From contig JASEVX010000010.1 of the NCBI GenBank assembly GCA_031761405.1, positions 26,891,047 to 26,955,046 on the forward strand: 64,000 nucleotides of DNA, in the 5' to 3' direction. The DNA is from Serripes groenlandicus. Its lineage: Eukaryota > Mollusca > Bivalvia > Cardiida > Cardiidae. The notes beneath the pieces were generated by a model. That model did not search any database, had not been told where the DNA came from, and saw nothing but the letters and a program-made list of their open reading frames with translations. Made by a program: the position numbers and the translations under genes. The first letter of the stretch is position 1. The number at the start of each line of letters is the position of its first letter. Shown piece by piece: positions 1-10,954 of the stretch.

Positions 1-208
1 CAATTCTGCAGCAAAAAATTTGAACATGTTTTGTCAAAAAATAGAAAATCTCCATAATTGAATGGATAACCCATGACCATAAGTTGAAAACATTCTGGCA
101 AAAGGAGAAATTGCTCGTTTTGAGCAATTTCTTCTTTTGTCACTATGTTTCCAAAAAGCCGTCTGCTGCAGAGGCGTCAGAAAGCGTCTATATGAGGGAA
201 AGGGTTAA
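1..208. repeat. Family A hairpin MITE (TTAACCCTTTCCC ends), truncated at window edge
   Basis: The segment ends GGGAAAGGGTTAA and contains a TCTGCTGCAGA-like box and the inner palindrome TTGCTCGTTTTGAGCAA. The same layout recurs at least ten times in the window, usually starting TTAACCCTTTCCC and ending GGGAAAGGGTTAA. This indicates a short palindromic, TTAA-bounded non-autonomous DNA transposon. Confidence 0.65.
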
Positions 209-308
209 AGATCACTCTTTAAAACCAGATATAAATTCACACACATAGCAGTGTTTTGGTCTGATTTTAATGAGGTTGATGGTTATGTGTCCCCATTTTA
301 ATTGAACT

Positions 309-572
309 ATGAGGCGTCCCGCGAGAAAACCAACATTGTGGAATCTGCGTAAAGTATCGATCCGGATCAGCCTAAGCATGCCGCGCAGGCTTATCCGGAT
401 ATTCACGTTTTGCCTCCTGTGGATTTTCTGTTTCAGGAATCATTTCTCTATACCTCTACCCCCCTGAGACGGAATGTGTCGGCCCGGATCAGTCTGCGCG
501 GACTGCGCAGGCTGATCGGGTCGCTACATTACGCAGAGGCCATACTGTTGGTTGTCTTACGGGACGGCTCAT
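309..572. repeat. Family B palindromic MITE (GTCCCGCGAGAAAACC ends)
   Basis: The left end reads GGCGTCCCGCGAGAAAACCA. The right end is close to its reverse complement (TTGGTTGTCTTACGGGACGG). GC-rich inner palindromes resembling GGATCAGTCTGCGCGGACTG give it a strong secondary structure. Other copies lie at 2052, 34203, 34511, 61850 and 62079. Confidence 0.7.
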
Positions 573-674
573 ATATAGTTTTTCTTTCTTTATTTTGATG
601 CAATAACATGTGTTTCTATTTTTTTTTAAATTGGCTTTCTTAAAGGAAATTAAAACCATTGTCTGTTTGTTTTT

Positions 675-1684
675 AGCTCTACTGGCCAAAGGCCAGAAGG
701 GCTTATGTCGTGGCGATGTGGCGTCGTGGCGATGTGTCCGTCGTCCGTGCGTGCGTCCGTGCGTGCGTGCGTCCGTGCGTCCGTAAACAATTTCTTGTTA
801 ACACGATACAGTAGTTAGATATCCATGAGAGCTCGGTTCCTTTCAAAAACCAGCCAGATCCGCCAATGCATGACTGGATTATGGCCCTTGAAATGGTCAA
901 AATTTCTATAAAAGAGCTTGTTAACACGATACAGTCTTCACTTTTGATTGTATCTCAACTAAACTTATACAGTAGTTAGATATCCATGAGAGCTCGGTTC
1001 CTTTTGAAAACCAGCCAGATCCGCCCATGCATGACTGGATTATGGCCCTTGAAATGGTCAAAATTTCTATAAAAGAGCTTGTTAACACGATACAGTCTTC
1101 ACGTTTGATTGTATCTCAACCAAACTTATGTATACAGTAGTTAGATATCCATGAGAGCTCGGTTCCTTTCGAAAACCAGCCAGATCCGCCCATGCATGAC
1201 TGGATTATGGCCCTTGAAATGGTCAAAATTGCTATAAAAGAACTTTTTAACACGATACAGTCTTCACTTTTGATTGTATCTCAACCAAACTTATACAGTA
1301 GTAAGATATCCATGAGAGCTCGGTTCCTTTCCTAAACCAGCCAGATCCGCCCATGCAAGACTGGATTATGGCCCTTGAAATTGTCCAAATTGCTATAATT
1401 GAGCATGTGAACACAATAGAGGCTCCATTTACTATCTGATCTTCACCAAACTTAGATAGTAGTTAAATATTGATGAGAGCTTGGTTCCTTTTGAAAACCA
1501 GCTAGATCCGCCCATGCAAGACTGGATTATGGCCCATGAAATTGTAAAAATTGCTATAATACAGCTTGTGAACACAAAAGAGCCTCCATTTACTATCCGA
1601 TCTTCACCATACATACATGCTCTGGATTGAAAATGACCAAAGAACCATACCAGTAGAGCATAGGCCCTCATGGGCCTCTTGTTT
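675..1684. mobile_element. Non-autonomous element with about 180-bp internal tandem repeats
   Basis: It begins AGCTCTACTGGCCAAAGGCC, has a GTCCGTGCGTGC-type microsatellite at about 735-785, then about five tandem units of 150-185 bp. Each unit carries GATATCCATGAGAGCTCGGT and CTGGATTATGGCCC. It ends GGCCCTCATGGGCCTCTTGT. The same unit type and tail recur at 22255-23145. Short ORFs inside are not conserved between units and are not called. Confidence 0.6.
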
Positions 1685-2051
1685 TAAATTGGCTTTCTTA
1701 AAGGAAAAATTAAAACCATTGTCTGCAAAGAAGACTATAATCTGGCACACATGGGTTTAGTCTGTGTATAAGCGTTCCAAAAGTCATCGTTTTCTGCACA
1801 ATATCAGTATCTAATAGAATTGGGAGATTTCATCAAAACTACGTAATTGAACTGCTAATGGAACTGACTCTTTTAATATGGATCAATCAGGGCCATGCTG
1901 GTATTCTCAGTTGGACTTTCGTGTAGACTTCTTTAGCTACTGACATTTGAACAAAAAGTACATTTTGGAAATTGCTACTTTGTTTGCCTTTTCCTACGAT
2001 GTTTTCAAATCTCAGTTGTTGAACAAGTAAACTGATCGTACCGGAAGAAAT

Positions 2052-2298
2052 ATGAGCCGTTCCTCGAGAAAACCAACATTATGGACTCTGCGTAATATAT
2101 CGATCCAGATCAGCCTGCGCAGTCCGCACAGGCTGATCCGGGCCGACACATTCCGTCTTAGGTGAATAAAAGTATATAGTAACGAATCCTGAAACAGAAA
2201 ATCCACTGGAGGCGAAACGTGTCCGTCCCGGTCAGCCTGCGCGGCATACTTTAGCTGATCCGGGTTCACAATGTTGTTTTTCTCGTGGGACGGATCAT
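2052..2298. repeat. Family B palindromic MITE
   Basis: It runs from ATGAGCCGTTCCTCGAGAAA to a matching inverted end TTTTTCTCGTGGGACGGATC. The inner part holds GATCAGCCTGCGCAGTCCGC and CTGAAACAGAAAATCCACTG, shared with the copies at 309 and 34203. Confidence 0.7.
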
Positions 2299-3162
2299 AT
2301 GTCAATTCAAATTCAAGTCAATTTCAGTGCTATATCTTCTTGAAATAATTAAATTAATACCGCTGAAAAATTTAGATTTAAAGTGATAGATTATTCCAAA
2401 TTTCATTGTACATGTTAACTGTGATTTGAATTTGATACATTCCTTACATAGCAAATACATGGTTTATTTATGTTCAATGTTACATGGAAAACATGTTGTT
2501 TTTTTACCACTAGCCCATGATTCTTGTTTCAAATTCAAATTGATCAAATTCAAATGTGTGTATCCTGAGTGACTGTGGAGCACATTTCGAGCTCAATGCC
2601 CGTTTTGATTTTGAACGATATTATGAAATGCATCTAAATTGGAAAGGAAACAGCTTACCAAATAAAGCTGATCATCATCTTCAAGGTTTTGCCAGTTTAT
2701 GTATTATTCATGTTGTAAAAATATTTCTTAGTCATTCTTTTTTAGAAACTTTTATATTTAACATTTTAACCAGCTGTAAATAAAGATTAAACTTAACTTT
2801 GGTATGTTTTGAATATTTTAATCTTATTCTGTCACTTGCGAAATATGAAGTACCAGTATATGTAACACCAATCCTCCTCTATATTCATCCGCAAATGGTT
2901 GCATGCTTGACCATGTCCCACGTGCAAACAAAATGGCGAAATGAGATATTGTTCTATTACATGAGCAAATTTCTCATTTTCCACTTTGTTATCAATTATT
3001 TCTAATAACTATGGTTTCACATATCGAGATTATCCATAGTTTTGCCTGAATGCATTCGTCTGCTGTAGATTTGACGATTGTGGAAATGGTTACTGTGAAA
3101 AGGCACTCCGAACCTCCGGACGAACACAAGTAAATACATCTCGACCTCGAACGTTACCGATC
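2299..3162. other. Gene-free stretch
   Basis: AT-rich DNA. Short open frames here (for example 2556-2783) have no recognisable motif and no splice context. No repeat or RNA gene was seen. Confidence 0.5.
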
Positions 3163-3343
3163 AGAGGACTAGATGAGATGGAGTCAACAGGTCTTTTCCC
3201 CCACAATATTTCTCTTATTACTCAACATAATCCTATGTTGTTAGTACTCAAAAAAAATCGTCTCACTGATTACCCACAACATAGGGTTTGAATGTCAAAT
3301 AAGGAATTTAGAACGTGAAAAATGCCCCTTATATAGAGCTCTG
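3163..3343. repeat. Family C MITE (AGAGCTCTAGATAAGGGG ends)
   Basis: The ends are inverted: AGAGGACTAGATGAG on the left and CCCCTTATATAGAGCTCT on the right. The centre has an imperfect inverted repeat around GTACTCAAAA. Better copies are at 47159-47332 and 62594-62790. Confidence 0.65.
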
Positions 3344-3499
3344 ACCGATGACATTTTCACTGGTATCAATCATACCTGTCAATCCTGTCCAAAGCTCCTT
3401 GCTCCTCTTGTTATTTTTTAAAGTAAAAAACTTCGGCATCGCATTGTGATCTTTGTTTATAACTTTGTCCACCCTTCCCCTTATCTTTAAAAACAATGG

Positions 3500-3735
3500 T
3501 TGAGGAACACCTATCCATCATTATAAGGCGACTGTGTATTCAAGGACCATAACTCTGACATGCATTTGACCATTTTGGAACAGGAAATATGTATTGTCCC
3601 AGGGCACTCCAGTATGAACGCCGCGAGTAGGGATCGAACCTGGGACAATAGTGAAAGAGACAAGTCGTGTATTTCACCAGAGTCTTCAACGTTCACATTT
3701 TTGTTCTACATACCGGAAAGCATCTACTGTGAAAA
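3500..3735 (-). mobile_element. tRNA-derived SINE, degraded
   Basis: On the minus strand it has a polymerase III B-box (GGTTCGATCCC), followed by a body with GGAGTGCCCTGGG and a CATATTT segment. The same body occurs in the clean copies at 22834-23056 and 47804-48030. Confidence 0.6.
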
Positions 3736-3874
3736 ACTGGAAGCGGAGCCCAACTAGTTGTATGCCAATATGTCTTTAAATGATGTCAAAGCTGGATGTC
3801 ATTAAGAGCCCATATCGTATCACCATTAGAAAGCAAAAAACAAACACATATCCAATTAAAGAGATCATAATTAA

Positions 3875-4520
3875 GGTGGCAGGGGACACATTCGTATTTG
3901 GCCCCTGTCGATATTTCATATATTTGGAGTGTTTGAAAATGAATTGATTTTTTAACTATATAACAACATTTGGCATTGATTTCTTTATTGACATCTATCA
4001 ATTGATGCATACAAAATGTGGAGAAAATACGAAAATGTGTATATGCTAGCTCATATCATGTTGAATAGCTTTTCAAGGGGAGGTCATTCTCAACATAATT
4101 TCCGAAGCTGTTGTGGAATGAAAATTCAGGTATTTCAAATAAGATTTTCTACTAGAAGAATACTGATGACATGGTATTTTGTATACATTTCCTGGTTATG
4201 CATTGCTTGATTATTAAGTACGTGTGCTTCAATTTTCTCCTGCATGTTTCCAGAAAGTAAGGACATGATTAGAAAATATGCCGAAATAGTGTCATTTTAG
4301 CCCGTATTTTGGGTAGGTGGGCTAGAATACACAGGGTTTGGGAAAAAAATCAGTACTGTTGAGTTGCTAAAATGTTACCTGATTTTGAAATACTGTTATA
4401 TGCCATATATTGAGATATAGTTTTAACATTATGATGGATGTTGTCTCTGAGAATTTCTCAAATAACATTTATCGGTGCGGACCTGCTGAAATGTTGCAAA
4501 TTTAGGGGTCCCCTGCCACC
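3875..4520. mobile_element. 646-bp TTAA-bounded DNA transposon, copy 1
   Basis: The ends are inverted: GGTGGCAGGGGAC on the left and GTCCCCTGCCACC on the right. TTAA target duplications sit directly outside (3871-3874 and 4521-4524). There is no convincing coding content. Copy 2 at 8419-9064 has the same length and orientation and differs at only about four positions that I noticed. TTAA duplication is typical of the Kolobok and piggyBac superfamilies. Confidence 0.85.
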
Positions 4521-4905
4521 TTAAGTGGAAAATTCTCAACTTTGAAATGCCTGGAAGATAAACTTTTCATGTTTTAACATGTTTCTTTATTTATATGGCA
4601 AACAACATGTACAAATTGAGCTACCTGTGCATTGAATTTGCACCTGATATACACAAATAGGCAAGGGAGGTAGTAATATAATAAAAAAGCTGAAAATTAC
4701 GGTAAAGAGTAATTCATACTTCATTGGTTTTTTTTTCATAAAATAACAATGTTTTGGTATACAACAAACTTATTTACAACATTTTCCACAAACATTTATC
4801 AAAATATTCATTTAATGGATCCATTGTGTTAAAAGTCGGTTATGTTTATGCTTAATTATCGTGAAATACATCAATATTTTGTTTTTTTCTCTTATTTCAA
4901 GTATA

Positions 4906-5283
4906 ATGGCTGCAATTCTCAAAACTTATGATATTACAAATGAAGAAAGAGGCTTCTTAAGCTCTGCTATCAATAAACGAACTAAGTTCGTGGAAAACTG
5001 CAAAATTTGGACAGGTCTGTGCACCTCAGATGGATACGGTTTACTCCGAATACAGTTTCGGGGTAAACGTATCAAAGTGAAAGTACACCGAATGGTATTC
5101 TTTCTGTCAAATTCACATGGGCTTACTCCACGGATGCATGTGTCCCATATTTGCCATAATAGGTTATGTCTGTCCCTTAATCACCTTTCATACGAGCCAC
5201 AGCGTGTAAATAATAGCCGGTTGAGGTGTAAAAATGAAAGCGAATGTTGCGGCCATTATGCATTTGCTAGGTGCCTACTGTAA
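4906..5283 (+). CDS. His-Me finger (HNH-type) homing-endonuclease-like protein
   Basis: A protein of about 125 residues matching the zinc-binding-loop His-Me finger nucleases (I-PpoI-like fold). In order it has CKIWTG and a GYG box (substrate-side beta strands), VHR, then the core VSHICHNRLCLSLNHLSYEP with the metal/zinc ligands Cys, His, Cys, His, and a C-terminal Cys/His cluster (CKNESECCGHYAFARC). I chose ATG 4906 because the preceding bases look like a splice acceptor (polypyrimidine tract then CAAG) and the frame further upstream has no ATG. It converges on the transposase gene at 5772-7718, and both lie between two identical TTAA elements, so it may be a transposon-borne accessory nuclease. 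The frame is open, but expression and an upstream exon are unknown. The family is well supported; its role in transposition is inference. Confidence 0.75.
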   Translation: MAAILKTYDITNEERGFLSSAINKRTKFVENCKIWTGLCTSDGYGLLRIQFRGKRIKVKVHRMVFFLSNSHGLTPRMHVSHICHNRLCLSLNHLSYEPQRVNNSRLRCKNESECCGHYAFARCLL

Positions 5284-5376
5284 GGTATGATAACACTGTT
5301 CGGTATAGTTCTGGTTCTCTTCAAACTGTTACGCTACATTTTTGCTTCCGTTCGTTTTCCTTTTCTGAAATTCAAC

Positions 5377-5765
5377 ACTTTGCGAATGAAAAGGTACACA
5401 TTGAATTTTGTGAACAGTGTAGGACCAGATCAACCTGTACATCCGCACAGTCTGGTCACAAAGTACTAACATAATTACGCCTGTCAGGGCCACTTGGTAT
5501 GGTACAAGTTTGCTACACTGTTCCAAGAAATAATTGAGCGAAAAGGTACACATTTGCTTTCGTGAGCATTGTATATCCAGATAAGATCAGCTGATCTGGT
5601 CCTACAGTGTTCACAAAATCTACACTGTTCAAGTATAACTTACGTAATTGAGCCTGTCCGTGCGAAAATATACAAGTTTGCTTTCGTGAACAGTGTAGAC
5701 TGAGATCAGCATGTGCGGATGTACATGCTGATCTTTGCCTACACTGTTCAAAAATGCCAACTGTA
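5377..5765. repeat. Cluster of short palindromic repeats
   Basis: Several copies of GTGAACAGTGTAG and its reverse complement (CTACACTGTTC) flank GATCAGC-type palindromes and GTACATCCGCAC. They form at least three hairpins between the convergent nuclease and transposase genes. This is possibly MITE-derived; a terminator role is not shown. Confidence 0.5.
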
Positions 5766-5771
5766 TAATTA

Positions 5772-7718
5772 TTACCCTAAATTAATACCATAAAAGTGAT
5801 CTGCACTTGCAACAGTTGTTGATTTGTATAGAGATTGTTTGAAAAGTTCTCTATTTGCAATTCGACGTCGTTTCGAGTATCTCGTACTTTTGTATTGAAA
5901 GGATCGTTTTCGGTTTGCATGGTACATTGAGATTTTCTCACAGTTTTTAGCATATTTGTAAATTGGATCATTCACACCTACTTCTAAGCCAACATGTTGT
6001 GCGATAAGAAGCAGAGATATCCCTCTGCCTATGCTTGCGCCAAGCGAAGCAGTATGACACAGGCCCGGGAAATTTCTGCTCCATACCGTACTTTTTGGTG
6101 CAATTGAAAACAGTCTTGAGTGTAAATTTTCACACTTGTTTGTGTTGAATAAATTTTCAGTCTTTTTCAGCTGTTTCGCACCACAGTATTGTGAAATGAC
6201 TTTAGAAATTATTTCTCTGTCTTTCGTTGACAGTTTCATGTACTGGCCATATGGTAGATATGTCATTTTGTAAGTTTTAAGGTGAGAAATGCATACTGCT
6301 GACACCTTTCTGCAATTAGAATGGTTTCCGTGGAAACAGTCCAGTACGTTTGTTATGGCGTTTTCCGCACGGCTGTGATAATGGTCCCTGGATTTGGCGG
6401 TGACCCTCAAGCGGCTTAGTTCCATACGTATCCTATCTCGCAGTCTGGAAGCAAGAATTCTTGTATACTCCTTTCTGTTCTTTCCTGGAGGGGCTTTGAT
6501 ATTGGCTGCCCTGAGATGTTTGTGGAAGTTGCGCATGTTGTGGATGAAGCATTTGTAGTGATTTATATGCTTCTGGCGGTTGCTGTTAAGAGTCCGCATG
6601 GCTTTTGCGAGTGATTGGCTGCCATCAGTTGTAATGGACTGTACATTGAGAATGTTTTTGCTCTCTATATTTTTAATGGTTGCTTTAAGGAATGAGGTTT
6701 CAGCCTCATTTATGGTGTGATCACTACTGTAATTCTTCTTACATTTTCTACTCAAATGGTTACACAATTTTAAAGGACACAACTTGTTTCCAATTTGAAT
6801 GTCTACCGGCAACTGTTTTAAAGTTGTTTTTTCCACTGTAGGTGCAAAACACTGAGTGGCAGTTATACCGCCTGCCTGTGGCCGACTGGTGTAGGACACA
6901 TCATATTCCAAGTGAGTTCCATCTGTTCTTCCTGCAAGATTCTCAACTTGTTTGACATAGTTCTGATTCTTCTCTAACTGGAGCGTATTAATTTTTTCAA
7001 CTTCATCTGTGAGGGAGTTGAACTTTCTTTGCAGTCCTCGCTTGTCTGGTGCTTGAATATTTAAGCAGGCTAGCATAAGCTGAACGTCACTTATCCCCAA
7101 TTTTGAACCGAGGACTGGCAGAACAAGGCAGTTGTTCAGGATCCCTGTGGTTTGTCCCTGTTTCTTAACACTATGAAACAGTGGCAGTTCATGCGAAACA
7201 AAGTTGCAATTCTGGCATTTCAATTGTAGTGTTATGCAAAGGCCTTTCCGGTCAAGCACACTCAGTTTCAGAATTGCGTTGTCACAGTTATGTCCGTTAA
7301 GGCTATTAAATGCATTTTCAAGCATTTGCAGATTGACAATGGCATTTTCATTTCTGACTGATGTACTGTCACTGACTTTTGATGAAAAATTTGTATTCTC
7401 TACAGTTGATGTTGATGTTGATGGTCTCAGCTTAAATGGTACAGTTGGTCCAGACTTTAAACCACTAGCATGAAGTACGTCTTGTGCAACTGATGCGTGA
7501 AGTCTCCTTAGTGAAGAAGTTACATCCTCAGCCTCAGTCGGTATATGTGAATATTCATCAGAAGGTCCAGGAATACTGTCAGATTCAGCACAAGTGTCAC
7601 TAAAACTACTCCACCTTTTCAAAGCATAGGTATTTCCCTTTTTAAAATATGTATATTTCCTCTTTTTATTAAGCCTGTAGCTGTGTTTATAATTCCTTTT
7701 AATATCTCTCATGTTCAC
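5772..7718 (-). CDS. Kolobok/Mutator-like DDE transposase
   Basis: A 648-residue open frame, unbroken. A basic N-terminus (residues 1-35) and a low-complexity Ser/Thr linker are followed by a Cys-rich motif (LKCQNCNFVSHE, about residues 165-176). The catalytic region has Asp273 (in EYDVSYTSR), Asp365 (in TTDGSQS), the C-x2-H motif at 390-393 (CFIH) and Glu530 (in KCENLHSRLF). The C-x2-H motif between the second Asp and the Glu is a known property of MULE, Kolobok and related RNase H-fold transposases. A TTAA duplication on the neighbouring 646-bp elements fits Kolobok. It converges with the nuclease gene at 4906. The long intact frame suggests recent activity or selection. The superfamily between Kolobok and Mutator is not settled by eye. 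Confidence 0.75.
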   Translation of the reverse strand: MNMRDIKRNYKHSYRLNKKRKYTYFKKGNTYALKRWSSFSDTCAESDSIPGPSDEYSHIPTEAEDVTSSLRRLHASVAQDVLHASGLKSGPTVPFKLRPSTSTSTVENTNFSSKVSDSTSVRNENAIVNLQMLENAFNSLNGHNCDNAILKLSVLDRKGLCITLQLKCQNCNFVSHELPLFHSVKKQGQTTGILNNCLVLPVLGSKLGISDVQLMLACLNIQAPDKRGLQRKFNSLTDEVEKINTLQLEKNQNYVKQVENLAGRTDGTHLEYDVSYTSRPQAGGITATQCFAPTVEKTTLKQLPVDIQIGNKLCPLKLCNHLSRKCKKNYSSDHTINEAETSFLKATIKNIESKNILNVQSITTDGSQSLAKAMRTLNSNRQKHINHYKCFIHNMRNFHKHLRAANIKAPPGKNRKEYTRILASRLRDRIRMELSRLRVTAKSRDHYHSRAENAITNVLDCFHGNHSNCRKVSAVCISHLKTYKMTYLPYGQYMKLSTKDREIISKVISQYCGAKQLKKTENLFNTNKCENLHSRLFSIAPKSTVWSRNFPGLCHTASLGASIGRGISLLLIAQHVGLEVGVNDPIYKYAKNCEKISMYHANRKRSFQYKSTRYSKRRRIANRELFKQSLYKSTTVASADHFYGINLG

Positions 7719-8418
7719 TAGTTGTAAGCAATACTAATTCTAGAAAACAATGGGTTGGACTGCATGTTTTATCATGACATGGATTCTTATCAGGGATGTA
7801 GGGTCATATTTCAGGTGTCTGGGTATTTGTGTTTGCAATTAAAACTATTTGGATACAGCTAGTTTGTGTGAGTAAGGCTTTGGGGTTTACCTCCCTTACA
7901 TCTACAGACTGAAAAGAGTGATGCTTGTGACAGGTATTTTGCTGTAGTTCCATTTCTGGGATATATTTTGAATTGAGATAACAATGGGATTTTTACTGTT
8001 ATTATGTCATACAGTAGTTGTTGAGACCAGTTTCTATTAATGCTTAAACTTCTAAGATAAGTACTTAAATGATATAAACTTTAAGCAAATTTATGATATT
8101 GATAATTTCTAAGGTTTCAAATCTGGTTTCCTAAGTAAATTGAAGAAATTAAAGCATATTTAGGTCTAATATGGTTATAAATATTGACAACATGCATTGC
8201 ATTCATAAGAAAACTAGGGTTTTACATGCTGGATATTTTCATGCATTTTGGCTATATTTGGATTATTTCCCTTGTATTGGGTTACTTTTAGAAAAGGGTC
8301 ATATTGCTAAAAGAAACACAGTTTTCTTTCTTTTTTTTTCTTTATTGTGTGTAAAATACATTAAATTATAAAATCACAGATGCACTAGTTATAGTTAAGC
8401 TGAAAATAAAAACTTTAA
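7719..8418. other. Upstream region of the transposase gene, no other gene seen
   Basis: AT-rich DNA between the transposase start and the second 646-bp element. It presumably holds the transposase promoter (minus strand), but no specific motif could be assigned. Confidence 0.4.
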
Positions 8419-9064
8419 GGTGGCAGGGGACACATTCGTATTTGGCCCCTGTCGATATTTCATATATTTGGAGTGTTTGAAAATGAATTGATTTTTTAAC
8501 TATATAACAACATTTGGCATTGATTTCTTTATTGACATCTATCAATTGATGCATACAAAATGTGGAGAAAATACGAAAATGTGTATATGCTAGCTCATAT
8601 CATGTTAAATAGCTTTTCAAGGGGAGGTCATTCTCAACATAATTTCCGAAGCTGTTGTGGAATGAAAATTCAGGTATTTCAAATAAGATTTTCTACTAGA
8701 AGAATACTGATGACATGGTATTTTGTATACATTTCCTGGTTATGCATTGCTTGATTATTAAGTACGTGTGCTTCAATTTTCTCCTGCATGTTTCCAGAAA
8801 GTAAGGACATGATTAGAAAATATGCCGAAATAGTGTCATTTTAGCCCGTATTTTGGGTAGGTGGGCTAGAATACACAGGGTCTGGGAAAAAAATCAGTAC
8901 TGTTGAGTTGCTAAAATGTTACCTGATTTTGAAATACTGTTATATGCCATATATTGAGATATAGTTTTAACATTATGATGGATGTTGTCTCTGAGAATTT
9001 CTCAAATAACATTTATCGGTGCGAACCTGCTGAAATGTTGTAAATTTAGGGGTCCCCTGCCACC
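8419..9064. mobile_element. 646-bp TTAA-bounded DNA transposon, copy 2
   Basis: Same ends, length and orientation as copy 1. TTAA lies on the left (8415-8418). The right flank reads TAACG, one T short of a perfect duplication. The few visible differences from copy 1 are single substitutions, so the two copies are recent or homogenised. Confidence 0.85.
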
Positions 9065-9638
9065 TAACGTCTGACTAAAGTTATTTTAATTAAACCCCAA
9101 ACAAACCCCAAACTATCCAATCCAATTGCGGTGATTTAACACGGACAATAATTGACGTTAAAGTGAATTAAAAACAAACTTCTAACACTGCAATTATCGG
9201 CTTTTACACACTGTGATACATCTGCAGTATTTAAGAATCATAACAAGGACAATAATTGTAGCTAAAGTGTATTAACTACAAACTGCTAACACGGCAATTA
9301 TCGTTTTTTTTCCACTGTAATACACGTCTGCAGAATTTGACCTCGGGTTATTAGTCGCCGGGCAGAAGCCCGCGACTTCTATTTTTAATAGCTTTTCAGA
9401 AATCACATGGGAGGGCGGCTTATTATTAGAAAGAAACAAATCTAGATGATTTGAACATATTACAATTGTGGTTGTTTACGAACACTAATAAATGACACAT
9501 CTAAAATGAAATAAATATTCCGATTTTTTAATGTTTGCAGTTTTTTTTTATTTCACTCGCATTTAAGTTTTTTGTCTTATTTACGAAGACAAAAGTGGTC
9601 CCTTCAAGACGTGAACCAACACCCCCTAATGCAGACTC
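9065..9638. other. Gene-free stretch with a short tandem duplication and a GC-rich hairpin
   Basis: A segment containing GGACAATAATTG and CTAACACTGCAATTATCG occurs twice (about 9145-9215 and 9262-9310). At 9353-9377 AGTCGCCGGGC-AGAA-GCCCGCGACT forms a GC-rich stem with one bulged C, unusual in this AT-rich DNA. Confidence 0.45.
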
Positions 9639-9842
9639 TTATGTGTCATCATTGAGGTCAATTTCGGATTCTCCTTTTAATAGCAATTTTAACTTACTAA
9701 ATGTTGTTTTCATGTTCAAAGAGATGTCTTGATTTGTGTAGAATTCATTTAATAATGTTAATCCTTGAATATCTAAAGTAGGAACTGTTTCTAAGCTAAA
9801 TATAGACCCTATTCTGTTGTGTAGGTTCGTGACCTTTAACAT
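9639..9842 (-). CDS. Unidentified small Polinton ORF, second copy
   Basis: A 67-residue frame of unknown function. Its first 45 residues match the ORF at 55488-55637 almost exactly, with the visible differences being single substitutions. The two then diverge; this copy continues with TTFSKLKLLLKGESEIDLN. The start ATG sits 8 bp after the palindrome CGCGCATGCGCA. Because the twin lies inside the complete Polinton, just after its ATPase gene, this is best read as a Polinton gene fragment. No motif was recognised. Confidence 0.5.
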   Translation of the reverse strand: MLKVTNLHNRIGSIFSLETVPTLDIQGLTLLNEFYTNQDISLNMKTTFSKLKLLLKGESEIDLNDDT

Positions 9843-10297
9843 CGATTTTCGCGCATGCGCATTTCGATATGAAAAAGCGAGTGATATTATTTTATTTTAG
9901 ACAAGTACAAGACGAATGTTTGACGCAAAGCGTCAAAGAGAAGCCGCAATATTTCGTTGTACATGTAGAAATAAGAAAAAAAGAACAATTTTAAATCCAC
10001 AAACAATAGAACAATTTAAACTGTAGACGGTAATGCTGATATATTTCTCCTTTTGAAGACTTTTGTTTTCTTCAAATTACCTCCCTTTAAAGCAATACCA
10101 GGATATTTACCTTGTGATTCGAATAAGATTGACAAACATTGAAATTATATGAATGAATACTATTATTTAAATAAGTAACAACAGCAAAATTAAATTTAAG
10201 CCAAGATAAATGTGTACACATTTCGTTAATTTTTTATAGATACCCTAATGTAGGTATGAATATAAAATTTATAAGTAAATGTTTTCATTTCAACGTT
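9708..10297 (-). mobile_element. Inverted Polinton fragment (ATPase tail, spacer and small ORF)
   Basis: This roughly 590-bp segment is the reverse complement of 55024-55622 at very high identity. It includes the last codons and stop of the packaging ATPase (near 10220-10297 on the minus strand), the ATPase-to-ORF spacer and the small ORF start. No terminal inverted repeat was seen beside it, so it is a truncated copy rather than an end of the element at 47.6-56.9 kb. Confidence 0.85.
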
Positions 10298-10954
10298 CCT
10301 AATGTTTGAATAGACTAAGGAAAGTCAAGAATACATAAATAAATCAATGCAGTCTTTTCCGGCGACATTGATGCCTTGCATCAACTTTCTCTTGTTTTAC
10401 ATGTAACACCTTACTAGTTTATCACTTCTGTGTGGTTTACACGCGACAGTTGTGTTAGAATTATTTGACTGGTCCAATCCTAGTATGTATAAACTAAAAC
10501 AACTTTTCGAATGCACTAATATTTCTAAACTCAGAAATTTATGTACACATGTATTGAAAGCTTTTCAATTAAGATATGGTTTGTAATGATAATATAAAAT
10601 GTACACATAAGTTGTTAATATAAATGTTGTGTTGTCTTTACATTTTATGAACTGATATAATTTTTATTTATTGATGTGAATGTGTCGTACTTGTGTCAAT
10701 ATGCCCCTTGCCTATATTGGACATATTATATTATTTTAAATCATGTTATGTTATGTTGTAGCATATTATATCATATTATATTATATTATATTATAATTGT
10801 ATTGTATTGTATTGTATTGTATTGTATTGTATTGTATTGTATTATATTGTATTATATTATAATATAGTATATTTTGTTATATTGTTATATTAAATTGCAT
10901 TGTATTGTAGGCGTGTATATATGGTGATGAGGATATGATATTACGTTTCAACAG
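10298..10954. repeat. AT-rich stretch with a TATTG microsatellite
   Basis: No gene. At about 10735-10905 there is a run of TATAT and about ten TATTG repeats. A related but less regular AT tract occurs at about 46530-46580. Confidence 0.7.

Noticed and set aside
10676..10867. ORF over the TATTG microsatellite
   Set aside because: The translation is low-complexity and follows the repeat exactly.
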